Source: Paracoccus sediminicola (GTDB lineage Bacteria; Pseudomonadota; Alphaproteobacteria; Rhodobacterales; Rhodobacteraceae). From it: 64,000 nucleotides of DNA. Below the pieces are notes generated by a model that did not search any database, was not told where the DNA came from, and saw only the letters and a list, made by a program, of their open reading frames with translations. The stretch is from NCBI RefSeq assembly GCF_027912835.1, contig NZ_CP115768.1:2472501-2536500 (forward strand), read 5' to 3'. A program made the position numbers and the translations under genes. Shown here piece by piece: positions 26,568 to 35,719 of the stretch (position 1 is its first letter; each line of letters begins with the position of its first letter).

Positions 26568-27653
26568 TTGGCGAGCACCGATCTTGACGCGGAAGAGGGG
26601 CGGGGCGATGCGCCGCCCCCCAACCACCGACGTGCCGCGCGCCGGCGGAGGGCCAAGCGGATCGGCGGAGTTTTCCTGTCGCTGATCCTGACCCTGCTGG
26701 GATTGCTGCTGGTGACTTTCATCATCGGTCGGGTGATGCCGATCGACCCGGTGCTGAAAGTCGTGGGAGACCGCGCCACGCAAGCCCAATATGATGCGGC
26801 TTATCAGGCCATGGGTCTGGATCGCCCGCTGATCGTGCAGTTCATGACCTATATCGGCGATGTGCTGCAGGGCGATTTCGGGCGGTCGATCTCGACCGGG
26901 CAACCGGTAATCGAGGATATCAAGCGCGTCTTCCCCGCAACGGTCGAGCTGGCGACGCTTGGCACCCTGATCGGTGTGCTGATCGGCGTCCCCCTGGGCG
27001 TGATCGCCGCTGCCCATCGCGGCGGCATCGTCGATCAGGTGGCCCGCGTCGTGGCGCTTGTGGGATACTCCATGCCGATCTTCTGGCTGGGGTTGATGGG
27101 CCTTTTGGTCTTTTACGGTATTCTGGGCTGGGTCGGCGGCCCCGGTCGGCAGAACATCATCTATGACGGGATGGTTCCCCAGGTCACCCGCCTCCTGCTG
27201 ATCGACAGTCTGATTGCGGGCGATTGGGGCGCATTCAAGGACGCCTTCAGCCACATTATCCTACCCGCCTCGCTTCTGGGCTATTTCAGCCTCGCCTATA
27301 TTAGCCGCATGACCCGCAGCTTCATGCTGGAACAGCTTTCGGCCGAATATATCACCACTGCGCGGGTCAAGGGGCTCAGCGAACGCGCGGTGATCTGGGG
27401 CCATGCGTTCCGCAATATCTCGATCCCGCTGGTCACGGTCATTGCGCTCAGCTTCGGCTCGCTGCTGGAAGGCTCGGTCCTGACCGAGATCATCTTTTCG
27501 TGGCCGGGCATCGGCCAATATGTGACCAAGGCCCTTTTGGCGGGTGACATGAACGCCGTCCTTGGCGGCACCATCGTCATCGGTGTCTGCTTTGTCGGGC
27601 TGAATCTTCTCAGCGATCTTCTGTATCGCGTTCTGGATCCGAGGGCATCATGA
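26568..27653 (+). CDS. Peptide-type ABC transporter permease (DppB type)
   Basis: This 361-residue permease has the DppB layout: a long basic N-terminus, a first membrane helix, MGLDRPLIVQFMTYIGDVLQGDFG, and a C-terminal half with five helices. The EAA-like loop lies near ITTARVKGLSERAVIWGHAFRN. The start is a TTG three bases after the binding-protein stop, with AAGGGCGAG just upstream; no better start is seen. It overlaps the next permease by four bases. Confidence 0.9.
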   Translation: MASTDLDAEEGRGDAPPPNHRRAARRRRAKRIGGVFLSLILTLLGLLLVTFIIGRVMPIDPVLKVVGDRATQAQYDAAYQAMGLDRPLIVQFMTYIGDVLQGDFGRSISTGQPVIEDIKRVFPATVELATLGTLIGVLIGVPLGVIAAAHRGGIVDQVARVVALVGYSMPIFWLGLMGLLVFYGILGWVGGPGRQNIIYDGMVPQVTRLLLIDSLIAGDWGAFKDAFSHIILPASLLGYFSLAYISRMTRSFMLEQLSAEYITTARVKGLSERAVIWGHAFRNISIPLVTVIALSFGSLLEGSVLTEIIFSWPGIGQYVTKALLAGDMNAVLGGTIVIGVCFVGLNLLSDLLYRVLDPRAS

Positions 27654-28576
27654 GCGAAGCCGGCATGACCCCCCCGCAAAGCCGTCGCGACTGGCTGCTA
27701 TCCGACGCACCCCAGACCCGCCGTCAGGCGCGGCTCGGCGCGTTCTATCAGGGCTGGCTGACCTTTCGCAGCAACAAGCTGGCGATGTTCGGGCTGATCA
27801 TCCTGGTCCTGCTGATCGGCATGGCCATCTTCGCGCCCCTGCTGTCGCCGCAAAGCCCCTTTAGCCAGAACCTGACCGGTCGGTTGCAGCCGCCCTCGTC
27901 CGATCACTGGCTGGGCACCGACCATCTGGGGCGCGATATCCTGTCGCGGCTGATCCATGGCTCGCGCATCACGCTGTTCATCGTAGGCACCGTGGCCCTG
28001 ATCGCGCCGATCATCGGGCTGTTCATCGGCACGGTGTCGGGCTTTGCCGGCGGATGGGTCGATCAGGTGCTGATGCGGATCACCGACATCTTCCTGGCAT
28101 TCCCGAAGCTTATCCTTGCGCTGGCCTTTGTCGCTGCGCTGGGGCCCAGCATCGGCAACGCGGTGCTGGCGCTGGCGCTGACCGCCTGGCCACCCTATGC
28201 GCGCCTTGCACGGGCCGAGACCCTGACCATCCGAAACGCCGACTATATCGCTGCCGCGCGATTGCAGGGCGCCGGTCCGCTGCGCCTGCTGATCGGGCAT
28301 ATCTGGCCGCTCTGCATCAGCTCTCTGATCGTGCGGGTGGCACTGGACATGGCCGGGATCATCCTCTCTGCCGCTGGCCTTGGCTTTCTTGGCCTTGGCG
28401 CGCAGCCGCCCATGCCCGAATGGGGCGCGATGATATCGGACGGGCGCACCTATATCCTTGATTTCTGGTGGGTCGCCGCCATGCCGGGTATGGCGATCTT
28501 CATCGTTTCGCTGGCCTTCAACCTGCTCGGCGACGGGCTGCGGGACGTGCTGGACCCGAAAGGGGCGAAGGAATGA
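27650..28576 (+). CDS. Peptide-type ABC transporter permease (DppC type)
   Basis: This 308-residue permease is the partner of the DppB-like protein. The N-terminal FRSNKLAMFGLIILVLLIG helix, then SSDHWLGTDHLGRDILSRLIHGSRI, is a hallmark of DppC/OppC proteins. The EAA loop reads YIAAARLQGAGPLRLLIGHIWP. Both ends overlap neighbouring genes by four bases. Confidence 0.93.
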   Translation: MSEAGMTPPQSRRDWLLSDAPQTRRQARLGAFYQGWLTFRSNKLAMFGLIILVLLIGMAIFAPLLSPQSPFSQNLTGRLQPPSSDHWLGTDHLGRDILSRLIHGSRITLFIVGTVALIAPIIGLFIGTVSGFAGGWVDQVLMRITDIFLAFPKLILALAFVAALGPSIGNAVLALALTAWPPYARLARAETLTIRNADYIAAARLQGAGPLRLLIGHIWPLCISSLIVRVALDMAGIILSAAGLGFLGLGAQPPMPEWGAMISDGRTYILDFWWVAAMPGMAIFIVSLAFNLLGDGLRDVLDPKGAKE

Positions 28577-29454
28577 GCGCGCTGCTCTCGGTCAAGAACC
28601 TCCGGGTCGCCTTCCCCACGCGTCAGGGCGTGTTCGAGGCGGTGCGCGGCGTCAGCTTTGATCTTGGGCGTGAAAGGCTGGGCGTGGTAGGCGAATCCGG
28701 CTCGGGCAAATCCATGACCGGGCGCGCCATTCTTGGCCTTGTCCGTCCGCCCGGCCGCGTCACCGCCGACCGTATGGAGCTGAACGGCCAGCCGATCCTC
28801 AATTTGCCCGAACGCAAGATGCGCGCCATTCGCGGCAGCCGGATCAGCATGGTGATGCAGGACCCGAAATTCAGCCTCAACCCGGTCATGCGCATCGGCG
28901 ATCAGATCATCGAGGCCTATCGCCTGCATGCCGGCGGCAGCAAAGGGGCGGGCCGGAACAAGGCGCTTGAGATGCTGCGTGCCGTCCAGATCCGCGACCC
29001 TGAACGGGTGATGGAGGCCTATCCGCACGAGGTTTCGGGCGGCATGGGCCAGCGCATCATGATCGCGATGATGCTGGCGCCCGATCCCGAAATCCTGATC
29101 GCAGACGAACCCACATCGGCGCTGGACGTTTCGGTCCGCAACGAGGTGCTGAACATCATGGACGCGCTGGTCAAGGATCGCGGCATGGGCCTGATCTTCA
29201 TCAGTCACGACCTGAACCTCGTTTCGCATTTCTGCGACCGCGTTCTGATCATGTATGCCGGTCGTATTGTCGAGACGCTGGCCGCGAAGGACCTTCACAG
29301 CGCCCGCCATCCCTATACCCAGGGCTTGCTGAACAGCCTGCCGCGCCTCGATCAGCCGGTCGAGCGTCTGTCGGTGCTGCAGCGTCAGGACAGTTGGCGC
29401 GACGGGGCTTTGGTCGATGACAGTATGGAAACCGAGTTTCCCGGGGGGCTCTGA
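28573..29454 (+). CDS. Peptide-type ABC transporter ATPase (DppD type)
   Basis: This 293-residue ATPase has Walker A GESGSGKSMT, signature VSGGMGQRIMIAMML, Walker [13 protein letters not shown] and switch FISHDLNLV. The start overlaps the permease stop as ATGA, and upstream in-frame starts lie inside the permease gene. It ends without the cysteine-containing oligopeptide C-terminal extension of classical DppD (about 330 residues). This is common in relatives and is not by itself a sign of damage. Confidence 0.92.
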   Translation: MSALLSVKNLRVAFPTRQGVFEAVRGVSFDLGRERLGVVGESGSGKSMTGRAILGLVRPPGRVTADRMELNGQPILNLPERKMRAIRGSRISMVMQDPKFSLNPVMRIGDQIIEAYRLHAGGSKGAGRNKALEMLRAVQIRDPERVMEAYPHEVSGGMGQRIMIAMMLAPDPEILIADEPTSALDVSVRNEVLNIMDALVKDRGMGLIFISHDLNLVSHFCDRVLIMYAGRIVETLAAKDLHSARHPYTQGLLNSLPRLDQPVERLSVLQRQDSWRDGALVDDSMETEFPGGL

Positions 29455-29532
29455 CCAGATGCGCTTGCTTTCGTCCATGATTATCTCGGGTGGCCCCATG
29501 GGTGCGAAGACCCCGATGCCAGCGGTGAGACC

Positions 29533-30285
29533 ATGCTGAGCGTCGCCGATCTCAATGTCTGGTTCGGCTTCCCTCCCGACCGCGTCGATGCCGTCCAGGA
29601 CGCCACATTCAATGTGGCACAAGGCGAAAGCTTCGGCCTCGTGGGCGAATCCGGCAGCGGCAAGTCCACCATCCTGCGCGCCATCACCGGGCTGATCGAA
29701 AGCTGGTCGGGCCGGATCGAGGTGGCAGAGCAAACAGTCAAAGGCCGGTCGCGCGACCGCGTCTTTCATAAGACCGTCCAGATGGTGTTCCAGGACCCCT
29801 ATGCCAGCCTTCACCCACGCCATTCGGTCGACCGCGTTCTGTCAGAGACGCTGAAGCTGCAAGGCATGAACGATATCGATGCCCGTATCACCCGGTTGCT
29901 GGAAGATGTGGGTCTGGGCAGGGGCTTTCGCTTCCGCTATCCGCACCAGCTTTCGGGCGGTCAGCGTCAACGCGTCGCCATTGCCCGCGCCCTCGCCGCC
30001 GAGCCGCGCCTGCTTCTGCTTGACGAGCCGACTTCGGCGCTGGATGTCAGCGTTCAGGCCGAGATCCTGAACCTGCTGACCGATCTGCGGGCCGAGCATG
30101 GGCTGACCTATATGATGGTCAGCCACGACCTGTCTGTGGTCGGCCATATGTGCGACAGGCTGGCAGTGATGCGTGGTGGCCGGATCGTGGAGATCATGAC
30201 CGTCGATCAACTGCGCCACGGGGGTGCGACGCAGGATTATACCCGCCACCTGATCGCCGCCAGCGCCGGTTATCAACGGGCCTGA
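29533..30285 (+). CDS. Peptide-type ABC transporter ATPase (DppF type)
   Basis: This 250-residue ATPase pairs with the preceding one. Walker A is GESGSGKST, signature [15 protein letters not shown], Walker [13 protein letters not shown], with the Q-loop in MVFQDPYASLHPRHSV typical of DppF. It is separated from the DppD-like gene by 78 bases with no gene. It closes the importer operon. Like its partner it lacks the C-terminal oligopeptide extension. Confidence 0.92.
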   Translation: MLSVADLNVWFGFPPDRVDAVQDATFNVAQGESFGLVGESGSGKSTILRAITGLIESWSGRIEVAEQTVKGRSRDRVFHKTVQMVFQDPYASLHPRHSVDRVLSETLKLQGMNDIDARITRLLEDVGLGRGFRFRYPHQLSGGQRQRVAIARALAAEPRLLLLDEPTSALDVSVQAEILNLLTDLRAEHGLTYMMVSHDLSVVGHMCDRLAVMRGGRIVEIMTVDQLRHGGATQDYTRHLIAASAGYQRA

Positions 30286-30852
30286 GCCTGACAATGACAG
30301 CAATACAGAATGCCAAACTCGGCGGAAGCGATGGCGAGGCACATTGATCTTGCGCTGCCCCCAATGACTTTCGGCAACCAGACGGGCGCGCCGAAAAATG
30401 GACACAAGCCGAGCGGCCACTGCTTCGGCCGTGGTGGGTTTCTTGGGTCGTCCTAATCGCGGCACCGCCGCGAGACCTGACTGCCGGAGCTCGGCAGGGC
30501 GTCAAGCGCTCACCGCAAACTGCGGCAGCGGACACTGAAACACTTCCAAGAGGGTGTCATGGATGCGCTGAAATCAAAGCGCAGCCCGCCAGGCATCTTG
30601 TACCTGAACGAACGCACAGTGTTCCTCATCCACCATAAGGCAACGGGCGCCTTGAAAATCCCGCGACCTCCTGCCCTTGATGACGACGCGCAAGACCCGC
30701 GACTGAGGGTTTGAGTCGATCGCTTGCCGTATCACCTGCGTGATCTTGCCAAGGGTTGCGGCTCTTCAGCTCCGCACCGGGGCGCATATTCGACAGGGCG
30801 CTGTCCCTTCTTTTTCGTTTCGCTAAGATCAATGCCTAGATACGGAGGGCTC
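30286..30852. other. 567-base intergenic region with no recognisable gene
   Basis: No open frame here has both a ribosome site and recognisable protein character. A 52-codon plus-strand frame at 30559-30717 begins after GAGGGTGTC but matches nothing I know. Codon use looks patchy compared with the neighbours, and several short frames on both strands suggest decayed sequence. The promoter of the LacI-family gene must lie in the last 150 bases or so. Confidence 0.4.
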
Positions 30853-31869
30853 ATGTTAAAGAAAGTGACGCTGGACGAGGTGGCCCGGGCGGCTGGCGTA
30901 TCGCGGGCTACAGTTTCTCTGGTTGTCCGCAGCTCGCCGCTGGTCGCTGACCAGACCCGCCGGAAGGTTCAGCAGGTATTGGAAGATATGGATTACGTCC
31001 GTGACATCGGCGCGGCGCGTCTTCGCAATAACAGCAGCCGCACCGTTGGCATTATCGTCCCGAACCTGGTCAACTCGTTTTTTACGGAGTTTCTGTCCGG
31101 CGTAGAGCAGGTGATGTGTGAAGACGATCGCGTCGTGCTGCTTGCCAACAGCCATGACAACACAGAGCGGCAGAACGGAATTCTGCAAAGATTTCGCGGC
31201 CATGGCGTCGACGGCGTTATCCTGTGCCCGGCAGAGGGAACGAATCCGGCGCTGCTTGCAAGGATGAGACAATGGAGAATGCCGGTTGTGCAGTCCCTCC
31301 GCGAGGTCGGTGACAGGGTCACCGACTATGCCGGCGCCGACTATATAGAGGGGGTCGGCCTTGCTGTAAGGCATCTGATCGACATGGGGCATCGACGGAT
31401 CGCGTTTCTTTCAGTGAAGGCCAGAACCTCGGCGCGGGAAGAGCGTTTGGCGGGGTTCTTCAAGGTATTGAAGGAAACCAACGCAGAGAGCGCCGGCATT
31501 GTAGAGGCGGACCTGACCTGGGAAGGCGCTGCGCAATCGGCGAGAGATCTGTTGGATCTTAGCGATCCTCCCTCTGCGGTATTGTGTTTCAATGATGTGC
31601 TTGCAGCCGGGCTGATGCTGGGGCTTCGTCGCATGAATTGCGAACCGGGGCGTGATATGGCGGTGGTGGGGCTGGACGATCTGGCGTTCTCGCAGCTGAC
31701 CTATCCGCCGCTGACCAGCGTCGCCATGCAGCCCGAAAAGATCGGCAATGCGGCGGCAAGGCTCCTTACGCGGCGGCTGCGCGAGGCGTATGCCGCGCCG
31801 GAACGGTCCGTTCTGCCGCCTCGTCTCGTCATCAGAGCAAGCAGCCAGCGGCAGAGTTTACATTTTTGA
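30853..31869 (+). CDS. LacI-family transcriptional regulator
   Basis: This 338-residue repressor has the classic N-terminal helix-turn-helix and hinge (TLDEVARAAGVSRATVSLVV, then VRDIGAARLRNNSSRTVGII), followed by a periplasmic-binding-protein-like effector domain. The chosen ATG has GGAGGG four bases upstream; an upstream in-frame start adds 43 residues with no support. It lies just ahead of a perfect palindromic operator and a polar amino acid ABC operon, which it very likely represses. LacI regulators usually sense sugars or sugar acids, which hints at the ligand of this transporter. Confidence 0.93.
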   Translation: MLKKVTLDEVARAAGVSRATVSLVVRSSPLVADQTRRKVQQVLEDMDYVRDIGAARLRNNSSRTVGIIVPNLVNSFFTEFLSGVEQVMCEDDRVVLLANSHDNTERQNGILQRFRGHGVDGVILCPAEGTNPALLARMRQWRMPVVQSLREVGDRVTDYAGADYIEGVGLAVRHLIDMGHRRIAFLSVKARTSAREERLAGFFKVLKETNAESAGIVEADLTWEGAAQSARDLLDLSDPPSAVLCFNDVLAAGLMLGLRRMNCEPGRDMAVVGLDDLAFSQLTYPPLTSVAMQPEKIGNAAARLLTRRLREAYAAPERSVLPPRLVIRASSQRQSLHF

Positions 31870-31876
31870 TAGCCTC

Positions 31877-31894
31877 ATTTAGATCGATCTAAAT
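31877..31894. promoter_or_regulatory. LacI-type operator ahead of the amino acid ABC operon
   Basis: ATTTAGATCGATCTAAAT is a perfect 18-bp palindrome with a central CG, the standard form of LacI-family operators. It lies 7 bases after the LacI gene stop and 32 bases before the first permease start. The match in form and place makes it the likely binding site of the adjacent regulator. Confidence 0.75.
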
Positions 31895-31926
31895 AAGGTG
31901 AAACTAGACATCGGCGGGGAGGGCGG

Positions 31927-32595
31927 ATGTATCAGTTCAACTTTCAGCCGGTCTTTGAAAATCTGGACATGCTGCTTTATGGCGCGTGGTTGACCATCCG
32001 CTTGTCGCTGACGGCTATGGTGTTCGGTCTGATCGTGTCGGTTCTCGGGGCGGTCGCCAAGACATCAGGCATCCGTCCGCTCCGCTGGCTGGTCGACATC
32101 TATGTGGAGGTGATCCGAAACACACCATTTCTGGTTCAGATATTCTTCATCTTCTTCGGACTCCCCGCAGCCGGGATCAATATGTCACCCAATACCGCGG
32201 CCCTTGTCGCGTTGGTAATCAACGTTGGCGCCTATGGGACAGAGATCATCCGCGCAGGGATTGAATCCATCCCGCAAGGCCAGATCGAGGCAGGCAAGGC
32301 ACTTGGTCTGAGCCCGGTTCAGATTTTCCGCCATATCGTGATGAAGCCGGCGCTCAGGAATATTTATCCGTCGCTGACCAGCCAGTTCATCTATCTGATG
32401 CTGACCTCCAGCGTGGTGTCGGTCATTTCGGCGAATGATCTTGCCTCGGCAGGCGCCGATCTGAACGCACGGACCTTTGCAAGCTTCGAAATCTATCTGG
32501 TGCTGACTGTGATGTATTTCCTTTTGGCCCTCGGATTCTCGACGCTGTTCGGTGCAATTCGGCGGGTCTTTTTCACCTATCCTGCGAGCCGCTGA
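31927..32595 (+). CDS. Polar amino acid ABC transporter permease (HisM/GlnP type)
   Basis: This 222-residue inner-membrane protein has about five hydrophobic segments and the PAAT-family block YVEVIRNTPFLVQIFFIFFG. The EAA loop reads QIEAGKALGLSPVQIFRHIVMKP. A GGGGAGGGCGG site precedes the ATG. It is the first gene of a four-gene importer operon under a LacI operator. Confidence 0.93.
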   Translation: MYQFNFQPVFENLDMLLYGAWLTIRLSLTAMVFGLIVSVLGAVAKTSGIRPLRWLVDIYVEVIRNTPFLVQIFFIFFGLPAAGINMSPNTAALVALVINVGAYGTEIIRAGIESIPQGQIEAGKALGLSPVQIFRHIVMKPALRNIYPSLTSQFIYLMLTSSVVSVISANDLASAGADLNARTFASFEIYLVLTVMYFLLALGFSTLFGAIRRVFFTYPASR

Positions 32596-32596
32596 C

Positions 32597-33253
32597 ATGA
32601 TCCGCGAGTTTTCCTCAGGCGATATTATGTTCATCATCGGCGCGGCCCGGTGGACCTTGATATTATCGGCCATCGCGTTTCTTGGTGGCGCTGTTGGCGG
32701 GCTGATCGTTGCGCTGTCGCGCAGCTCTCAACAGAAACTTCTGCGCCGGATCGCGACCGGCTTCATCCAGGTGTTCCAGGGCACGCCGCTGTTGATGCAG
32801 CTTTTTCTGGTTTATTTCGGGCTGGCTGTGGTCGGGCTGCCGATCAACCCGTTGCTGGCCGCAGCCGTCGCACTGACCCTGCACGCGAGCGCCTATCTGG
32901 GCGAGATCTGGCGCGGCTCCATCGAAGCTGTTCCATCGGGACAGACCGAGGCAGCCACCGCACTTTCGCTATCCTACAGAAACCGGATGCGATACGTCGT
33001 GCTTCCGCAGGCAATGCGCCTGGCAATTGCTCCGACAGTCGGGTTTCTGGTTCAACTGATCAAGGGAACTTCACTGGCCTCTATCATCGGATTTACCGAA
33101 CTGACGCGAGCCGGACAGATTATAAACAATGCAACATTCGAGCCATTCCTCGTCTTCGGAACGGTTGCGGCAATGTATTTTGTTTTGTGCTGGCCGCTGT
33201 CGCTACTGGCGCGCCGCCTGGAATCCCGAATGCGCCGAGCCATCACGCGCTGA
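32597..33253 (+). CDS. Polar amino acid ABC transporter permease
   Basis: This 218-residue partner permease carries FIQVFQGTPLLMQLFLVYFG and the EAA loop QTEAATALSLSYRNRMRYVVLP. The start MIREFSSGD was chosen because it begins one base after the upstream stop; an earlier in-frame start lies inside the previous gene. Together the two permeases form the membrane channel. Confidence 0.92.
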   Translation: MIREFSSGDIMFIIGAARWTLILSAIAFLGGAVGGLIVALSRSSQQKLLRRIATGFIQVFQGTPLLMQLFLVYFGLAVVGLPINPLLAAAVALTLHASAYLGEIWRGSIEAVPSGQTEAATALSLSYRNRMRYVVLPQAMRLAIAPTVGFLVQLIKGTSLASIIGFTELTRAGQIINNATFEPFLVFGTVAAMYFVLCWPLSLLARRLESRMRRAITR

Positions 33254-33277
33254 ACGTCCAACAACAAGGAGAGTAAA

Positions 33278-34072
33278 ATGAAACTGAACCGCCGTAACTT
33301 CTCTGCCCTCGCCGCTGCAATTTGCATCGGGCTTGCCGTACCCGCCGCCTCCGCAGATATCGAGGCAATCGAAAATGCCGGTGCCGTCAAGATCGGAATG
33401 CTTGTCGATTTTCCGCCCTTCGGTATTCAGGATGCATCGGGCAATCCCGATGGCTATGACGCAGATGTAGCCAAGGCGCTCGCCGAATATCTTGGGGTCG
33501 AGCCACAGATCGTCCCGGTGACAGGCCCCAACCGCATACCCTATCTTCTGTCGGGGCAGGTCGACGTTCTGGTGGCCTCGCTGGGAATCACCGAGGAACG
33601 CGCCGAAAAAGTCGACTTTTCGAACCCCTATGCCGGGATCAGCATCGCCGTCTACGGAGACAAGACGGTAGAGGTCGCCGATGGTGCCGGGCTGTCCGGG
33701 CAGTCCATCGCCGTGGCCCGCGCCTCGACACAGGATACCGGCGTGACCGGCGTTGCCCCGGATGACGCCGAGATCCGCCGCTTCGACGACGATGCCAGCG
33801 CCGTTCAGGCACTGATGTCGGGCCAGGTCAAGCTCATCGGGCTGTCGAATGTGGTCTTTTCGCAGGTCGGCAGCGTCGCAGGTGATCGCTTTGACAAGAA
33901 GTTCGACCTCTCCAGCCAGGTTCAGGGGATCGCCGTCTCGCCAGGGTCCGACGCTTTTCTTGAAAAGATCAACGCTTTCGTAGATCAGGCGAAATCCGAC
34001 GGCACGCTGGATGAGATCCATCAGAAATGGCTTGGCGAACCCCTGCCCGACTTCGTCAAGAGCGCCGAATGA
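33278..34072 (+). CDS. Polar amino acid ABC transporter substrate-binding protein
   Basis: This 264-residue exported protein belongs to binding-protein family 3. It has a signal peptide with FSALAAAICIGLAVPAASA. The family blocks are VKIGMLVDFPPFGIQDASG, GYDADVAKALAEYLG, VDVLVASLGITEERAEKVDFS and the C-terminal LDEIHQKWLGEPLP. An AAGGAG site precedes the ATG. A ligand with an amino-acid or amino-sugar-acid character is possible given the regulator and the decayed downstream genes. Confidence 0.94.
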   Translation: MKLNRRNFSALAAAICIGLAVPAASADIEAIENAGAVKIGMLVDFPPFGIQDASGNPDGYDADVAKALAEYLGVEPQIVPVTGPNRIPYLLSGQVDVLVASLGITEERAEKVDFSNPYAGISIAVYGDKTVEVADGAGLSGQSIAVARASTQDTGVTGVAPDDAEIRRFDDDASAVQALMSGQVKLIGLSNVVFSQVGSVAGDRFDKKFDLSSQVQGIAVSPGSDAFLEKINAFVDQAKSDGTLDEIHQKWLGEPLPDFVKSAE

Positions 34073-34079
34073 CACGTTA

Positions 34080-34103
34080 CGCCCGGCCTTAACTGGCCGG
34101 GCG
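34080..34103 (+). other. Intercistronic hairpin after amino acid binding-protein gene
   Basis: A perfect 9-bp stem (CGCCCGGCC and its complement) closes a 6-base loop, seven bases after the binding-protein stop and 19 bases before the ATPase start. No T run follows, so it is more likely an RNA stabiliser than a full terminator. Confidence 0.75.
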
Positions 34104-34122
34104 CCTAGCTGGGGGCCGGACC

Positions 34123-34857
34123 ATGACTGAACATGCCATCATCATGCGCGACGTGAATAAGTATTACGGCGCCTATCATGCCTTGGTCGATGTCGACCTG
34201 ACCGTTGAACGAGGCGAGCGGATCGTGATCTGCGGTCCCTCCGGCTCAGGAAAATCAACGCTTATCCGCACCATCAATCAGCTCGAGCCGATTGAGTCCG
34301 GGACCATAACCGTAGACGGGGTCGAACTGACCGCGGGAGGCGGCAACGTGGCCAAGGTTCGCCAGGATGTCGGGATGGTGTTCCAGAGCTTCAACCTGTT
34401 CCCGCATATGACTGTGCTCGAAAACTGCGTTCTGGCGCCGATGAAGACGCGCAAGATAGCTCGGGCCGAGGCTGAGGCGACAGCGCGCCATTATCTCGAA
34501 CGGGTCAAGATTCCTGAGCAGGCCGAAAAATATCCCGCGCAGCTTTCAGGAGGACAACAGCAGCGTGTGGCCATCGCGCGCGCTTTGTGCATGAAGCCCC
34601 GTATCATGCTGTTTGACGAGCCGACCAGTGCCCTCGATCCGGAAATGGTCAAGGAGGTGCTGGACACGATGATCGATCTGGCGCGCGAAGGCATGACCAT
34701 GATGTGTGTGACGCATGAGATGGAATTTGCCAGGGCCGTCGCTGATCGCGTGATCTTCATGGATAAGGGCGTCGTGGTCGAGGAGAATGCCCCTGAAGAA
34801 TTCTTTCGTAATCCGAAAAACGAACGGCTGAAAACCTTTCTCGGCCAGATCGCATGA
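34123..34857 (+). CDS. Polar amino acid ABC transporter ATPase (GlnQ/HisP type)
   Basis: This 244-residue ATPase has Walker [11 protein letters not shown], the Q-loop [19 protein letters not shown], signature [15 protein letters not shown], Walker [17 protein letters not shown] and switch [17 protein letters not shown]. It completes the PAAT importer. The stop overlaps the start of the decayed dehydrogenase gene as ATGA, showing that the dehydrogenase was part of this operon. Confidence 0.95.
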   Translation: MTEHAIIMRDVNKYYGAYHALVDVDLTVERGERIVICGPSGSGKSTLIRTINQLEPIESGTITVDGVELTAGGGNVAKVRQDVGMVFQSFNLFPHMTVLENCVLAPMKTRKIARAEAEATARHYLERVKIPEQAEKYPAQLSGGQQQRVAIARALCMKPRIMLFDEPTSALDPEMVKEVLDTMIDLAREGMTMMCVTHEMEFARAVADRVIFMDKGVVVEENAPEEFFRNPKNERLKTFLGQIA

Positions 34858-35718
34858 ACCGACCGTCGCTGTTGGTTCTCGCCGATCTGAAACCGCAGGA
34901 GATGATGTAGCAGCTCGAGGCGGAGTATCATGTCATTCGCGATATAGCCGCTGCCGGCAAAGTCGAAGCTGTTCTGACCACCGGAAGCCTGGGCCTTTCG
35001 CGGGCTCAGATGGATGCCATGCCCGCATTGCGGTTGATCGCAGTCAACGGCGTTGGGGTCGATGCAACAGATCTGGCGCAGGCGCGACACCTTGGAATCG
35101 CAGTCATCACCACACCCGATGTCCTGTCGATGGCCGTGGCCGAGATGGCTTTGGGTCTTGCAATTGGGGTGGGCCGCCGGATCGTCGGAGGCGACAGCTT
35201 CATCCGGTCGGGAAGCTGGGCCGCCGGGGATAAATTCTGGCTGGGCCGCTCGGTCCTGGAGCGCCGGGCGGGAATACTCGGATATGGTCGGATCGGCCGC
35301 AGGCTGGCCGAGCTTTTGCGCGGCATGGGGCTGGAGCTATGCTACACCGCCCGCCACGAAAGGACAGCAACGCCGGATCGCTTTTGCGCTGATGCGGTTG
35401 CCCTTGCGATGGAATGCGATCTTCTTTTCGTAACGGCGGCCGGTGGCCCCGAAACAGGTGGGCTTGTCGATGCAGAGGTGCTCGACGCGCTTGGGCCTGA
35501 TGGAATCATCGTTAACGTTTCCCGCGGGCCGGTGGTCGATGCTGTAGCACCTGCGCGCGCCCTGAGACAGGGCAGCATAGCTGGCGCCGCATTGCATACT
35601 GACCCCGCATATCGGCTCTGCCACGGTCGAGTCACGACGGGCGATGGCACAGTTTGTTCTCGACAACATTGCGGCTTACTTCGCGGGCCGTCCCCTGCTG
35701 AGCCTATCCGAGGTCTGA
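34854..35718 (+). pseudogene. Decayed D-2-hydroxyacid dehydrogenase
   Basis: The original ATG overlaps the ATPase stop, but codon 19 is a TAG (34908-34910) in an otherwise good frame. The NAD-binding core is intact (GYGRIGRRLAELLRGMGLE, then GIIVNVSRGPVVD). Soon after GAAL the frame breaks. The conserved C-terminus LTPHIGSATVESRRAMAQF continues in another frame to the stop at 35716-35718. The segment that normally holds the catalytic Glu (the DVFxxEP region) is missing, so about 20 codons were lost in an out-of-frame deletion. The Arg and His of the catalytic triad remain. Intact relatives reduce glyoxylate, hydroxypyruvate or keto sugar acids. Function is surely lost unless a truncated product persists. 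Confidence 0.85.
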
Positions 35719-35719
35719 G

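Noticed and set aside
25554..27254. 566-codon minus-strand frame opposite the peptide binding protein and DppB
   Set aside because: It has shadow composition (His, Gln and Asp-rich) and crosses two real genes.
28573..29454. Truncation of the DppD-like ATPase
   Set aside because: It lacks the C-terminal oligopeptide extension, but all ATPase motifs are intact and short forms are common, so there is no evidence of damage.
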